Assembly (NCBI GenBank): GCA_009193035.1
Contig: SWDT01000134.1
Location: 62,001-126,000 of the forward strand
Direction: 5' to 3'
Length of the DNA stretch: 64,000 bases
From: Halicephalobus mephisto
Taxonomy: Eukaryota; Nematoda; Chromadorea; Rhabditida; Panagrolaimidae
This document shows positions 13,994 to 26,400 of the stretch, one piece after another; the stretch's first letter is position 1, and every line of letters starts with the position of its first letter. The position numbers and the translations under genes were made by a program. The notes under the pieces were generated by a model. That model searched no databases, was not told the DNA's origin, and saw nothing but the letters and a program-made list of their open reading frames with translations.

Positions 13994-15101
13994 TCATTTC
14001 TTTTCAACCGCTTTGGTACCTTGAATTCGACTCTTTGTTCCGGTATAAAATCCAGTAAGACGATCCACTGCATTTCCGAAATGACGATAGCCAACAGCAG
14101 CATATTGCATCATCGTCACACCGAGGTAGTACCCTTGTTTGGCAAGCTGGTAGCCGACATAGAAAACATCTCGGAAGATGTGATACATTAGAATCTAAAA
14201 CACATTCTGGAGAAAGTAATTTTGAAAAGTACTTACAACAAGCTTAGTCACTGGATTAGCTCTCAGAATCTGAGTCGTTTGCGAAGGCAGAGAAGAAACG
14301 CTTTCCACCCACGAATCCCGTTCCCAAACACCAATGCCTCGTCGATCTGCAACTTTCTCGCTCGTCAGGAGTTTCGTAATCAACCTAGAGTAAGCAGAAT
14401 TCGTCTGAAGTGCCTTCAGATGCACGGGATCTTCCGGAGCAAAGACACGGGCGTAACCTCTCCTAACCAAATCAACGTTCAAGTTCACACGACCGAATGT
14501 GGACCGCTTGAAAGTAACATCAGTGTCCACCGAATCGGAATTGCCTTCGGTTGGCTTGAGAACCGTGAAGGTGACAGCTTTGTTCTGCAATCTTAGATCC
14601 TTGGACAAGTAAGAGAGACCAGCCTTGGAGATGTCTAAGCCGGCTAAACGCATGTTCAGCAATCCCACCTAAAGATGTAATGGATAAGTATTACCAGCAG
14701 ACATAAACAAACCGGTTTCTTGGATTTCCTGAGCAACAACCGAGGAAGTTTGATCACTGGTCGATGTTCTATTCGGATATACCCATTTGGGGTCACTTCA
14801 CGGACGGTTCCCCTAAGCTCGAGTTCTTTACGGATAAAATCCTTAGGAATCTGGCTGACATGTTCGAATCTAGCAAACTGAAAGGATACAGATTTCCACA
14901 TTTTTGAAATATCGAAAATTACCAATCTAGAGTTTCTAACAAACAAAGCTACACCGAGAAGACCTGTGCCAATGATTGTACCCTGAAATGATCATGGAAA
15001 TATTGATCATATAAAACAAAACTTACCCGAACAATCAAGGCAGAATATTTGTCAATAGGATCAACAACTCGGACGGAAGAGTCTCCCGTTGGAGCAGTCA
15101 T
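13994..15101 (-). CDS. C3orf33-like membrane protein with staphylococcal-nuclease-like fold
   Basis: Five exons, all in phase: 15101-15027, 14982-14923, 14877-14713, 14668-14237, 14194-13994, giving 309 aa. Seen: a short polar N terminus (MTAPTGDSSVRVVDPID), one hydrophobic segment at about residues 26-44, then a region beginning IPKDFIRKELELRGTVREV and IRIEHRPVIKLPRL that matches the conserved core of metazoan C3orf33, including the LRG and IEH positions. A basic domain with RRGYARVFAP and GIGVWERDSW follows, like the nuclease-like fold of that family, and an aromatic C terminus. The family's biochemical role is poorly established and no catalytic claim is made. It lies in tandem with the F-box-like gene 264 bp upstream, too far for a typical nematode operon spacing of about 100 bp. 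Confidence 0.8.
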
Positions 15102-15364
15102 GCTGAAAAAGGATCTTCGTTTTCTGTTACATAAAGCAAAAAATAAACGAAAAACAATGATTTGAATTTTAAAATCGCAACAAAGTCGAAACGTAGTTGC
15201 AACAACTCTCATTGGAGTTCTCGAGATTTTCTTTCGTTGCAGGACCACATCTTCCGGTGCGGCAAAACGGGTCCTTCGACTTGTCAGATTTTTTTCAATC
15301 GATTGACTCGCTCTTACTCGCAGTTGTCTTTGTTAATCAAAACAATTTTATTCAAACTTGAGAA

Positions 15365-16104
15365 TCACGAAATTTCACTAAACTTAATTCCTTCTCCATC
15401 AAACTCAGCACAGAAAAAGTTGTTCATGCTTGGAGATCTCTTGTTCGGGTAGATTAAGTGGAATTTGAAGGAATTGACGGGGATTTTTCTGGACTTTTCC
15501 CAGGATCTGATTTCGGCCTCGAGAGGAACGGTTTCTTTCAAGTCCCAGTACATTATTATGCTGAAAATACTACAGTAATCTTTATAAAAACGAATAAAAC
15601 TCACTTCAAATTTGGTATTTCCGAGATGGAATTTAGGAAAAATAAAAAACAAAATTTTTCTCTAAATTCTCCACAAAATTCAAAATAGTCCAAATTTCGA
15701 AATTTTGAATCTTCCATGATTTCTCGAAATTGACTAAAAGAAGGTTTTCCTTTCAGGATAAATCGACTGAAGCTGCCGGTGATTTTAGAACGTACTCGGA
15801 CAAGATCGAATTTTGGAGAACAGAGAAAAGTTACTTCTTTTCTGACGTTGACGAATTCTGGAATTGTCTCTTCTTTCAGCTCTAATTCTAGCTCGAAATT
15901 CACTTTTTTCAACTTTGTGTGATGAACTTCTCCGACATTTAATGAATCAACAAAGATCTTGATGAATTTCAGATCGTTGAAGACCTTCTGAGATGTCTGT
16001 CTCAGAAGATACACCTCCACAGGATTGGACAACTCATAGAACCTCCTTCTTACCGGATATGGTAGGGAATTAAAGTTGATATAGGATTCTCGATGGCCCT
16101 CCAT
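15365..16104 (-). CDS. Small F-box-like protein, nematode-specific type (tentative)
   Basis: Two exons, 16104-15605 and 15560-15365, joined through a 44 bp intron (AA|GTGAGT to TTTTCAG) in consistent phase, giving 231 aa. The start is placed at ATG 16104 (MEGHRESY). The N-terminal stretch FNSLPYPVRRRFYELSNPVE, followed by VYLLRQTSQKVFNDL, resembles a degenerate worm F-box. The C-terminal half, ending with an aromatic YWDLKETVPLEAEIRSW region, is like the associated domain of nematode F-box families. If correct it would be an SCF ubiquitin-ligase substrate adaptor. The match is by pattern only. An upstream start through a further exon near 16150 is possible. It is divergently placed 300 bp from the serpentine receptor on the plus strand. 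Confidence 0.5.
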
Positions 16105-16405
16105 AGCGGCAAAACGATGAAACTGAATCGTCTCTGAAACACTGTAAATGCTTTTGTTTCCATCGCCCCCTGCAGGGAATCTCAATCAACTATCATCTTC
16201 CAGCTTTTTGGGTCAATTGTCAGTTCTTTTTCAAGAAAATTTTAAAAATTTCACTAAACATCTGTTGAAAGGTCAGAAAGAAGAAATTGCACTTTTCAAT
16301 TTCGTTACATATGTAATTTACTCAAAAAGGTTGTAAATTAAATCCACTTTTACCTTCTAACATTAAATAGACTCATATAAGTAAAATAAACTTTTACTTT
16401 TGGTG

Positions 16406-17425
16406 ATGATTTCAGGAGATCCGACGACAGCTAACGTCATAGCTTTGGTGGCTATGGCCTACAGTATTCCTAGTTATATACTGTATATTTCACTGGTGTG
16501 TACTATATTTTTTAGCTCGCAAAAAAACAACTTTTCCTCGAGTTTTTACAAGCTATTTTCGCTTTCTGCTGCCAACAATATCATCTTCCACGCTACTACC
16601 TACTGCTGTTTGGTAAGCAACAATACCCCTCTCTTCATCCCTATCTACGCCAGTGTTCCGGAAACCGGATTCTTCTTGACGTTCATTCCGGTCCTAAGTT
16701 ACCATACCTGGGCGGCTTCTAACTTGATTGACTTTTTCATAAGTCTGAACAGGTGTACTGTAATTACACTAAAGACAAACTACAAGGAATTCTGGAGGAA
16801 GCTACTGCCATGGATATTTGTCATCATTTTGGTCGTTCCTAACTTAGTTACATGGCACTTTTGGCTTATAGACTACAGAAACAAGATCTACAACGTCTCT
16901 AATCCCGATCAAGGCTACTACTGGGACGCCTATGCCAAGGACAACGTCCCTTGGATGAACAACAGCCGAAACATGTCCATAGTCATCTTCTGTTGCGCGA
17001 TTCCTTCTTTTCTGATGAATTCCTACGTTTGCTTCCATTTGATAAAGCAAAAGTTCTTCCCGAAAGCTTACTCGACTAAGAAATACTCTGGAAAACAGAA
17101 CATCAGATTATTCATTTACAGTTGTTTAATTTTCCTTACCCAAGTGGGGTCGGGGTATGTTCAATTGGCCTTCACAGTGTCCACGGATCTAAATTTCTTA
17201 CGAAGTCTATTTTCTTTTTTGTACTACACATTTGATACTGTCAGTTTGGCTCCAGCCTGGTTTCTCTTCATCGTGAACGGAACACTGAGGAAGGCTACCT
17301 TCGAGATGTGCTTGCCCAAGAAGATACTCACTAAAAGTCCGTCTGGAGTAATCGTCATGCCTGCAACAAACACTAATAGGAATACAATTAGTAGCAGAAA
17401 TTTGGAATCTATGACAGTGAAGTAA
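16406..17425 (+). CDS. Serpentine chemoreceptor, Srg-superfamily-like, single exon
   Basis: An uninterrupted frame of about 339 aa with seven hydrophobic segments. The start is set at ATG 16406 (MISGDPTT) because the paralogue at 42251 begins MLITGDST at the equivalent place. Features shared by the two copies: IPSYILYISLV in TM1, SSFYKLF after it, an IPIY segment before TM3, LNRCTVI at the end of TM3, a conserved Trp pair in TM4, and LAPAWFLFIVNGTLR in TM7. These fit the Srg/Srv group of nematode GPCRs expressed in chemosensory neurons; the exact family is not certain. An acceptor-like TTTCAG overlaps the start codon region, so a short upstream exon cannot be excluded. The single-exon structure differs from the paralogue. 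Confidence 0.75.
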   Translation: MISGDPTTANVIALVAMAYSIPSYILYISLVCTIFFSSQKNNFSSSFYKLFSLSAANNIIFHATTYCCLVSNNTPLFIPIYASVPETGFFLTFIPVLSYHTWAASNLIDFFISLNRCTVITLKTNYKEFWRKLLPWIFVIILVVPNLVTWHFWLIDYRNKIYNVSNPDQGYYWDAYAKDNVPWMNNSRNMSIVIFCCAIPSFLMNSYVCFHLIKQKFFPKAYSTKKYSGKQNIRLFIYSCLIFLTQVGSGYVQLAFTVSTDLNFLRSLFSFLYYTFDTVSLAPAWFLFIVNGTLRKATFEMCLPKKILTKSPSGVIVMPATNTNRNTISSRNLESMTVK

Positions 17426-18508
17426 AATTAAGTGTTGTAATTGACTTTTGTCATGTTTAGATACTTTTGCACATAAAAAGAGCTTTCATGTACCAGCATG
17501 TAAATTAAGGTTAATACATTAGTGCATTATATTTAATATATCGATAGATTATATACTCTGTACTATTTTTTGTATTTTTGTAGTTGAATTATGTACATTT
17601 GTTTAATCACTTTTTGAATAACTTTTTTGTTTGTAGATAATTGTTTTTGATAAATATTTATGTAACAACAGAATAACAGAATATAATTCTAGATTTCATC
17701 AACTGCTATTTCGTTTGTAATATCTTGTTAGAAGGGTGTGACGAAATCTTATTTCCCACATACAAAAAGCGAATATATCGTATATAATGTATCGATGCAT
17801 TAAAACAGCTCTGATGTATTGGATATATTATATTTTATGTACTGATGCATTAAGTATAATATCAATGTATTGCATTTAATCTATTGATACCTTAAAGCAA
17901 CGCTGATGTATTAGATACAATATATTTTATGTACTGATGAATTAAGTATGATATTGCTACATAGTATCCAATGTATCAATACGTGAAATATAATCTATTC
18001 GATGCATTATAATTGTTTTAATATATCCTTTTTTGTGTGCATAATTGTTTAAAATCTGCTGCAAAAGTATTTCTTCATGACTAAAGGTCACATTTAGATT
18101 ATTGTATTTCTTTAAATAAAAGTGCTAGATTCTCATTCAAGTAGTACTTAGTAATAAGATTACTGATGAATAGTAATTCCATTAACACGTTGTAGAATGG
18201 ATTTTAAAAATAACTATTGTTTAGAAGTAACATAACGTAATGAGTAAGAAGTGGATTTCGATATTTTTACGGATGTTTTTATGACTAAAGAACGTTATAA
18301 AGTAAAAATTAATACTTTTGAAGGATAATGATGACCTTTGTTTTTTAAAAACATAAACATTATACTGTTAAGGAAGTTACGTCAGATTTTGAAACCCATA
18401 ATATTTTCTATTTTTGTTTATTATCAACTGTACGAAATTATATGGAAATTAAAAGTTGTTTCACTCGTTTTATACACATGAGATTGACCAACTTCAATGA
18501 ATATTTCA
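17426..18508. other. Intergenic region with convergent gene ends
   Basis: About 1.1 kb between the 3' ends of the serpentine receptor (plus) and the P-type ATPase (minus). It is AT-rich and contains the TGATGTATT-type tandem repeat described separately; otherwise no gene signal was seen. Confidence 0.6.
17811..18000. repeat. Imperfect 92 bp tandem duplication with TGATGTATT/ATGCATT motifs
   Basis: The segment starting at 17811 (CTGATGTATTGGATATATTA) recurs at 17903 with few changes, giving a 92 bp period. Within and around the two units, short motifs TGATGTATT, GATGCATTA and ATCAATGTAT occur many times from about 17510 to 18010, so smaller nested units probably preceded the larger duplication. 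Confidence 0.75.
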
Positions 18509-21500
18509 TTACCATTTGAACCAGCGAACAGCACGGTTTTTGGGGAATTTCCTAATTACTAATTTTCTAATTTCATTGAAGCAAAACATGAAGACTCCTC
18601 CAGCAGCCGCAACCAGCCAGGGATGTATGGTGATCGGGGCTCCGCCGAAGAAGTCATTGACTCCAGGCACGTAGATCATGATGCTTACTAACGAAACGGA
18701 AACTGCCATTGAGAGAACTGATTGCCAGTTTCTGAAGATCCCATGAGTGAATATCGACTGTCTTCTTGTTCTGACGTTCAGAAGATGGAAAAGCTGGTTC
18801 ACGATGATACTCATATGCCAAGCAGCACAAGCTTGTCTGTTGATTCGCAGTTGTTCTTCCCAGGTGAAGACATTGCCGTTGGAGACGAAATCAGGAGCTC
18901 CTTTCTTCCAGTATGTCATTGCCGACATCCACAAATCCCCTATTGCGATTCCATGGAGCCAGAAAATAGTGCAGTAAGTGAAGAAACAACAAACAGATTG
19001 GATAAATCCCGCATATCCGTAAGAGTAGAAGAGAAGTGTGTTTGATATCAACTTTTTGTTCCTATTTCTGGGAGGACGTTCCATGACGTCTCCTTCCATC
19101 GGCTCCTTAGCCATGGCTATTCCCGGCATTATTTCCGTTCCTAAATCGATGGACAGAATCTGCAAGGATGTGATGCCGATGGGGAACCCGAACCAGAAGT
19201 TCAAAAGTACCGGCCAAATTTCCGGAGTAGAGTGTTCCGCAACGTATGACAGAAGTTTCTTGATGTTGTCGAACATCATTCTTCCTTCCTGGACTCCTTT
19301 CACGATAGAAGCAAAGTTGTCGTCCATCAAAATAACACCCGCGGCTTGTTTGGCGACATCTGATCCAGATCCCATGGCTATTCCTATGTCTGCTTTTTTC
19401 AGCGCAGGGGCGTCGTTGACTCCATCGCCAGTCATTGCTATGATTTGTTTTCTTTTCTGACATTGTTCTACGATTAAAAGTTTTTGTTCTGGAGTTGTTC
19501 TGGCAAAAATTAAGGCTCTTTTTGTTAAAAGTTCGTCCCATTCTTTGTTTGTTAAGTTACTGATTCTTTCTCCATGCAAAACTTCGTAATCCTTCGGTTC
19601 TCCAGGGATATCTTGAATCAGCTTGATCTCTCTTGCAATCGCAGCCGCAGTTAAGTAATGATCTCCAGTGACCATGAAGACTTTAATCCCAGCAGATCTG
19701 CATTGTTCTATGGCAATGAGTGTCTCATCCCTCGGGGGATCCATGATGGCACAGATCCCCACGAAAATCAAATCATTCAGAGGAACATTGTCTTTGTCCC
19801 AGTCGAATTCGATGTTATCTGCAGCGATGAACTTCTTGTAGCAAAATCCAATCACTCGACGGCCATTGGAACCAAAGGTTTCGTAAGCTGTCTGGAATCT
19901 GGCCATGATTTCATCGTCAAAGTCCGTGATTCCTGTTTTCGTGGCAATTTGATTGCATTTTTCGATTAAGATGTCTGAAGCTCCTTTGATTAATAGTTTG
20001 TATTCTGCTTGTCCGTCTTCGAGAGTTCGTAGTTTTGCGATCATCAGATGCCATTTTCTTTTCGAATTGAAGGGAATTTCAAAAACAATGTTGTAGGATC
20101 TCCTTCTGTCGTTTATATCGATCAATTCGTCAACATATCTCAGCATTGCCACTTCAGTGGGAGCTCCTATGGCTGGACGGACAGAAAAAGTCTTTTTTTC
20201 CATCTCGATGGAGGATTCAAAATTGGGCATGGTTACGGAAATTTTTTCTTTTGATTCTTCATCGTCTGCAAAGTGAGAAGCATTGCAGACAGTCATGATG
20301 TCGAGGAGTTCATCCACCGGAGTTTCGAAATTACTCAAAGCGGATTTGATTCCAGAAGCTGTCACGGTCTTCTTAGTTGGACGACCATTGATGAATTCGT
20401 CGTAGAACCAAGCATCTGTTACGGTCATGATGTTCTTAGTCAAGGTCCCAGTTTTGTCGGAGGCGATAATGTTGACAGATCCGAGAGCTTCGACGATATC
20501 GAGTCTCTTCAAGAAAACGTTTTTCTTCGCAAGTCTTCTAGCAACAAGGGCAATGATCGAGGTTACTGTAGCAGGCATGCCAGCAGGCACAAGACAGATG
20601 GCACAGACAAGGAACGAGATACAAAGGAGGTTGATGACGCCATCCCATTTGTGGACCATTCCTCCGATGAGGAAAACAATCAATCCAAGGATAGTTGAAG
20701 CGAAAATGAGGAAGATGACAAATCTTCTCATCTGCTTCTCCAGTCTGGATTTCTTCGCTTGCTGTCCAGTAGTCAACTCAGCAATTTGACCGATCACGGT
20801 ATCTGTGCCTGTTCTGATAACAATTGCAAGTCCTTCTCCGTCGACACAGAGAGAACCATTGAAGGCGACATTATGGGCTTCGAAAATCGTCACTTTCTCC
20901 TGAACGGCTTCAATATGGTACTCTATAGGTTCAGCTTCACCCGTAATGGACGATGTTTCGAGTTTCAGTTGGGAACAATACTGAAATCGTGCTATTACAA
21001 AAATTAAAAATAGGTATTGTGTGTAATTGTTTTGATACTAATTTCTAAAGTTTTCAAAAGTTAAAATGGTTTAAAATTTTGGTTTTACATGGCAGTGATT
21101 TCGTAATCTATGTTTTGCTTACATAGATTTAGGAACTTCTCGATCGGGGTCTATAGGGTACATAACTCTCTACTCATCTCCTTTGGTTAATGGTTGGATA
21201 TGAAATTGTTAATCCACAGTCGAAAAATCACAACAAATTGACTTGTCGAAGATGGTTTGCTTGCTAGACATTATTTTTTTATTTTGTAAATTAACTCACA
21301 ATAACTCTCGCATCAGCTGGGACTTTAGTTCCGGCCTTGATCCAAATGATATCTCCATTAACGAGGTCCTCAGCAGACATGTTGATTTCTTTTCCGTCTC
21401 TGATACAGATACAGTTTTCGGGAAGAAGATTCTGGAACCCTCTGACAACTCTCCTGGCTTCTCGTTCATGGATAAAGGAGACACAACACATCCCGAAAAT

Positions 21501-21997
21501 CATGACAAAGATGATAATCGTCACCCAGAGCTGGCTGAGGTCAGAAGTGTCGTTCAGATAGGCGATCAAGGCAGTGAAGTCCGTCACGAGCAAAAGAATC
21601 CATAAGAGGTTCAAGAACTGAGAAATGAAGAGTCGAAGGTCAGAAACCTCTTTCGGCTTAGGGAGGATGTTGGGACCGTTTCGTAAGAGTAATTCACTTG
21701 CCTCAGAAGTAGTTAACCCTAGAGTTTTATGGATGTTATGTCGGTCGATCCGGGAATTCGGGTGGTTGTCAGAAAGAGTCTCCAAGTCCCAGGTGTGTTC
21801 GGAAAACGCGGCAGAGAGGTTTCTGGCTTCTTCGTAGTCTTCTTTAGGGATGATTTTTTTCCGTTTCAGGATTTTCGGAATGCTCGGGTACCAAGGGGGT
21901 CTTACTGAAATTGCAAAAATGTACTTTTCCAAATAAAGCAAAACTTACTTTTTAATGTTTTGTTAGAATTTTTGGGTTTTCGATTTCTGAGCCCCAT
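18509..21997 (-). CDS. P-type ATPase, Na,K-ATPase alpha-like, divergent CATP subgroup
   Basis: Three exons, 21997-21949, 21904-21300 and 20980-18509, in consistent phase, giving 1,041 aa, the normal size for a Na,K/H,K-ATPase alpha subunit. Seen: N-terminal basic segment; actuator loop ending SSITGEAEP (TGE kept); phosphorylation motif DKTGTLT (Asp about 393); KGASD in the nucleotide domain; TGDGVNDAPAL hinge; ten hydrophobic segments; C terminus ending WFKW. The ATP-hydrolysis residues are therefore intact. The TM4 motif is VPAGMPATVT instead of VPEGLLATVT, so the ion-coordinating Glu is Ala (about residue 351). TM5 reads YVAEHSTPEI and TM6 has IDLGTE instead of IDLGTD. C. elegans catp-1/2/3 form a divergent subgroup of this family, and this gene probably belongs there; orthology to one of them is not decided. 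The second intron (20981-21299) holds a copy of the dispersed ~300 bp repeat. Confidence 0.92.
21000..21210 (+). repeat. Dispersed ~300 bp repeat, copy A (intronic)
   Basis: Lies in an intron of the P-type ATPase. It shares with the other copies the block AAATTAAAAATA...TATTGT...AATTGTTT, the GGTCTATAGGGTA core and the end GGTTAATGGTT.GATATGAAA. It is the most diverged and shortest copy. Confidence 0.6.
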
Positions 21998-23432
21998 CAA
22001 GTCAAGAATCCCAATTACAAAATTACGTAATCTTGCTAAACTTTCCTCTATTTATATCTAGCCAGAAGACCCCTCTCATGTCATTTGAAGCTCCACCCGG
22101 AAATCAAAGTTAACAAAGATAGGCTACGGTGGAATCGCCTTTGATTGTGCACGTGAATAAAAACGGACACACCTTTTGGGAACTTTATTTTCAATCCTTG
22201 GAAAGTCCCACATGCATCAGGAGATACATTAAGCAAAAAAAATCAGTTTATGATAACATTGGAAATATTAGAGAAAACAAAACTAATCAGTAAAATTTTA
22301 AATTACAAATAATTTCCATGATTATTTTTAAATTTTGCAATAGATCTTCGTGATTGAATTTTGGAAATTTCACATTTAATATTAATTGATAAATTACTTA
22401 AAAAAGTAAATTTTCCATTTTTCAAATATTATACAAAATTTTAAATGATAAAAATTATTAAGAACTGATTGAGATTACTGTAATTTTCTGAATTTTAAAA
22501 AACGTTTTTAAAATTATAACTTGATGCATTGTTTGAATAACGACATTATGTCATTCAAAAAGATGAATGATCAACTTATCGCACACTGTCGTTAAGCTCT
22601 AATCTGTCTTCAATAGACCAAGAAATTCCTTGAAAGTTGATCTTTTTTGATCACAAGATGTAGAAGGAGAACTTTGAACTTTTATTGAAGCAAACTTTAT
22701 TGCTCATTTGATATTGGGAAATAATATCTCATAGATTACTGTTATAAAAAGTTCAAAACTAGTCGACTTTGGTTTTTTACGTCATTGGTGAACTTTGAAT
22801 TTTATTTTTCATAGAATTTGTTTTATTGAACTCCTTAATAGGAACGATGATTCATAAAACAAAAACAAGTTTTAATTTAAAAATAAACAAAAATAATCAA
22901 AAATCAACTAAGAAATACGGTAATTTCAATAAATTTATTTTTAAAATTTAATTAAATTTAAATTTTCGAAAAGAGCAAAGTCCAAAATCAACAGTTTTTA
23001 TCTTGCACCCATTAATCTGTGACAGTGAAGTTTGTACTTCTGACAAAAAAATTACCGACTCCGGAACAATCAATTTTTTTTATCATTATTGTTATATTTT
23101 TAGTCTTTGATAAGAAAAAAATCTTCAATAATTTTATATATTTCATCAGAATCTACTTCCAATGCTAAAAATAATTGTTAAAATTTATTTTTTACCATGA
23201 CCAAAATCAAACTAAAATTTAAAAAATACCTCGCTAAAACGAACAAAATGCAAAAATTCATAACTGCATCAAGATTAAACAAGACTCGTACTGAATTTGT
23301 AACTGTGATCAAGGTTCTCAAGTTAAAGCGATTAACAATGAGTATTCTTTGGGTTAATAAAAAAGTGAAAAACTGTGGGCCAAATCGATTTACAGTAGGA
23401 AATCAAAACAAATTTCTTCGATGTTTTTATTT
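21998..23432. other. AT-rich intergenic region upstream of the P-type ATPase
   Basis: About 1.4 kb between the ATPase start and the guanylate cyclase stop. It should contain the ATPase promoter. The less AT-rich part at 22050-22200 is nearest that start. The short plus-strand frame at 23197-23448 has no family features. No known repeat was seen. Confidence 0.4.
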
Positions 23433-26400
23433 TCAGTTGTCTTCATGACTACCGTTCAATGTAGAGTTGTCCGTTTCTTCTAGAAGCTTATCGAGAGATT
23501 CATCTGGAATCATCAGCTTCATCGGAAGAAGAGGATGATGAGAACTGCTTTCTCTAGATCCACCCGGATTACAGGAGCTATCTTTGGAGCTTCCGATTCC
23601 ACTGTCTCCTTCAGACATCGGCATCGTGATTCTCCTCCAGATCCTGTTAAAACTAGTAACAGGAGATCGTTCTCTCAGACTAGCATGTCCAATAGGTTTC
23701 TTAGCCATGATATCATGTTCAAAGTTATACTGTAGCGAAAGTGCACTTTTTCTTTCTTTCCTGAATCTCTTTTTCCTCTGTGTCGGCGGCGTTATTAAAG
23801 GACTATTAGCATTACATTCTCTCGAGTCGTTGGAAGCTATCACAGACATTTCAGTAGCATTATCTCCATAGGACAGACTCCGTTTCCTCGGGGCAGGAGC
23901 TTCATCTCTCGACTTTTTCTTGTTTATAATTTGATCAAATGTCCCTTCGTAATTGACAGCCATGGCGTTTTTCCTGTGAACCGTAACCGGACTCTGGAAG
24001 GAAGAATTAGGAGCAGTACATGCTAATTGATGAGGATTAAAGTGATTAATTTTCAGAACTTCTCCATCGGGTAAACTCGTCGATCGTTTTCTTATTGCTG
24101 GATGAATTAAACTGGATAAAGTAGAAGAATACGAAGTATTTATATTGTTAGATGATCTTAATCCAAAGTCAAATTTGTCACTAGATTGAATCGTTGACGA
24201 AACAGAAGAACAAGAATTAGCTTGAAGTTGATTATTAGTCTGAGTAGAAGTCGAAAATTGACTTTCACAATCGACTTCTGCTTGTTTCTGATTAAATTTG
24301 AAAATTTTCGGAGATTTTCTTTTTGGCGAAGGTCCTTCATGTCGAGTCAACGACGGTGTCATAGCAGACGCTTTTTCGACCAATCTCTTTAAAAATTTAG
24401 TCGAAATCGCTGCTTCCTTTTGTAATGACAATGAACTCGTTTTAACACTCCAGTTTGAAGCCAAAAGTCCTCTGTTCATTTTCATACTTGCTCTGGGGAA
24501 TATTTCCGGAGCCAATTCATCTTCAGAAAGATCAGATTCATCAGATGACATAAAATGATGTCCAATTTTCTCCAGAAGCCAGAACGTTCTCATTTTGCCT
24601 TTTCCTTTGATTTCTCTTTCTCCTCTATCTTCGAAAACAAATCCCATCTCCTGATTCACAGCTTTCTGAAAACTTTCACTACAGTGAATTTTCAAAGATT
24701 CACCATAAGTTTCCATTCTACTAGCAGTATTGACAGTATCCCCAAATAAACAATATCTCGGCATTGTCTTTCCAACAACTCCAGCAACTACTGGACCAGT
24801 GTGAATTCCAATTCGAAGTTTTAATTGTTCATCAGGTCTGTGAGGAATTTTAAAACTCTCAACTGCTGCTAACAAATGAAGTGCCATAGTTCCAATTTGC
24901 TCAGCATTAAATTCTTCTCCATGTTGTTTCGGAACTCCAGAAACAACCATATAAGCATCTCCAATAGTTTCAACTTTGTAGACTTCATATTGCTTAATAA
25001 TAGCGTCGAAAAGAGTGTAAAGCTTATTCAAAAAATTAACTACTTGCATTGGAGTTGATTGACCAGAAATCGACGTAAATCCAACTATATCAGAAAAATA
25101 AATAGTTACAGACGGAAAGGATTCTGGTTCCACATCTTTTCCGGCAATTAATTGATTCGCGACGGAACTGAAAAGATTAATCTCATAACCCAATGTTGAG
25201 GTCTATAAAACAGTCAATATCAAATTGAATTTTTTGCAGCAATTAGATAAGCTGGCCGAATATTGCAAACTTCGATTTCGAAATTTCCAAACATATATCG
25301 ACTTGTTTAAACACTGCAAAAATTGCAGATTTTGACTGTTTTAGGGATTTGAACACAGATAAATACATCAACTCACATTGGAAGCATTCTCTGAAGGAGA
25401 TTCTCGGTTCTTCGTTTTTCGTCTTTCAATTGAGCTGTTCGTTGTTCGACAAGTTCCTCCAAAGTTTGCAAATACCTATCCATCATGTATTCCTAAAATT
25501 TCACATTAACTCATTTCCTTATTCAAAATTCACTTACCACAATATTTTTTCCACTAATATGATCAAACATAGGTTTCAATTTCGCTCTCACTCCATGTCT
25601 GAAATCCGGACGATGTTCAGGAACCTCCGACCAGCAGAGTGTCATCGTGTCAATCACGTAATTATTACAAGTCAATTTCTCCGTAGAAGGCCGATACATA
25701 GAACCTTCTGCTACCCGTCTGACTACCTGTTCAGCTGTACTGTGAGGATTCTCGACAAGATGGAACGGTCCTTCTCTCGCCATAACTTCATGTAGGATAA
25801 TTCCAAAAGAATAGACATCTCCTTTTTGGGTTCCTTTGACAGCATGAACAAGTTCACATTCCCTCAGTAATTCTGGAGCAGTCCAAAGATAAGATTCCCA
25901 GATAAGTTCGGGTGAATCCCATTCTTGTCCTTCTCTAATTTCATCAAGTCCGAAATCAGCAACTTGGAGAGCCCATCGAGAAGTGATCAAGCAGTTTGTG
26001 GATTTGAGGTTTCCATGAACTTTGACTTCACTTTCGTGGAGATAGATCATGCCCTAAATCATTATTATAAAATTTTTAAAAAACCCTTTTTACGAAATCG
26101 TCTCGACACGAATGTTTAAAATTTTCCAGTCGAGATTCAAAACTATAAAATCTAACGTGTATGATTCTACAGATGCAGCCTCAATCATAATATTATGGAA
26201 ATTAAAAATGAAAATTTCCTACGAAATCGTCTCGACACGAAGTTTTAAAATTCGACGAAAACAAAAGTAGTCTAAAATTTTAACTTTGAATAATGATTAT
26301 TTCGTAATTACTTTTTTGATTATATTCCTAAATCTAGAAACTTTTGAGTTCAGATACACATGGTACGTAGCCCTCTATTCAATCTTGAAAATTAACAATT

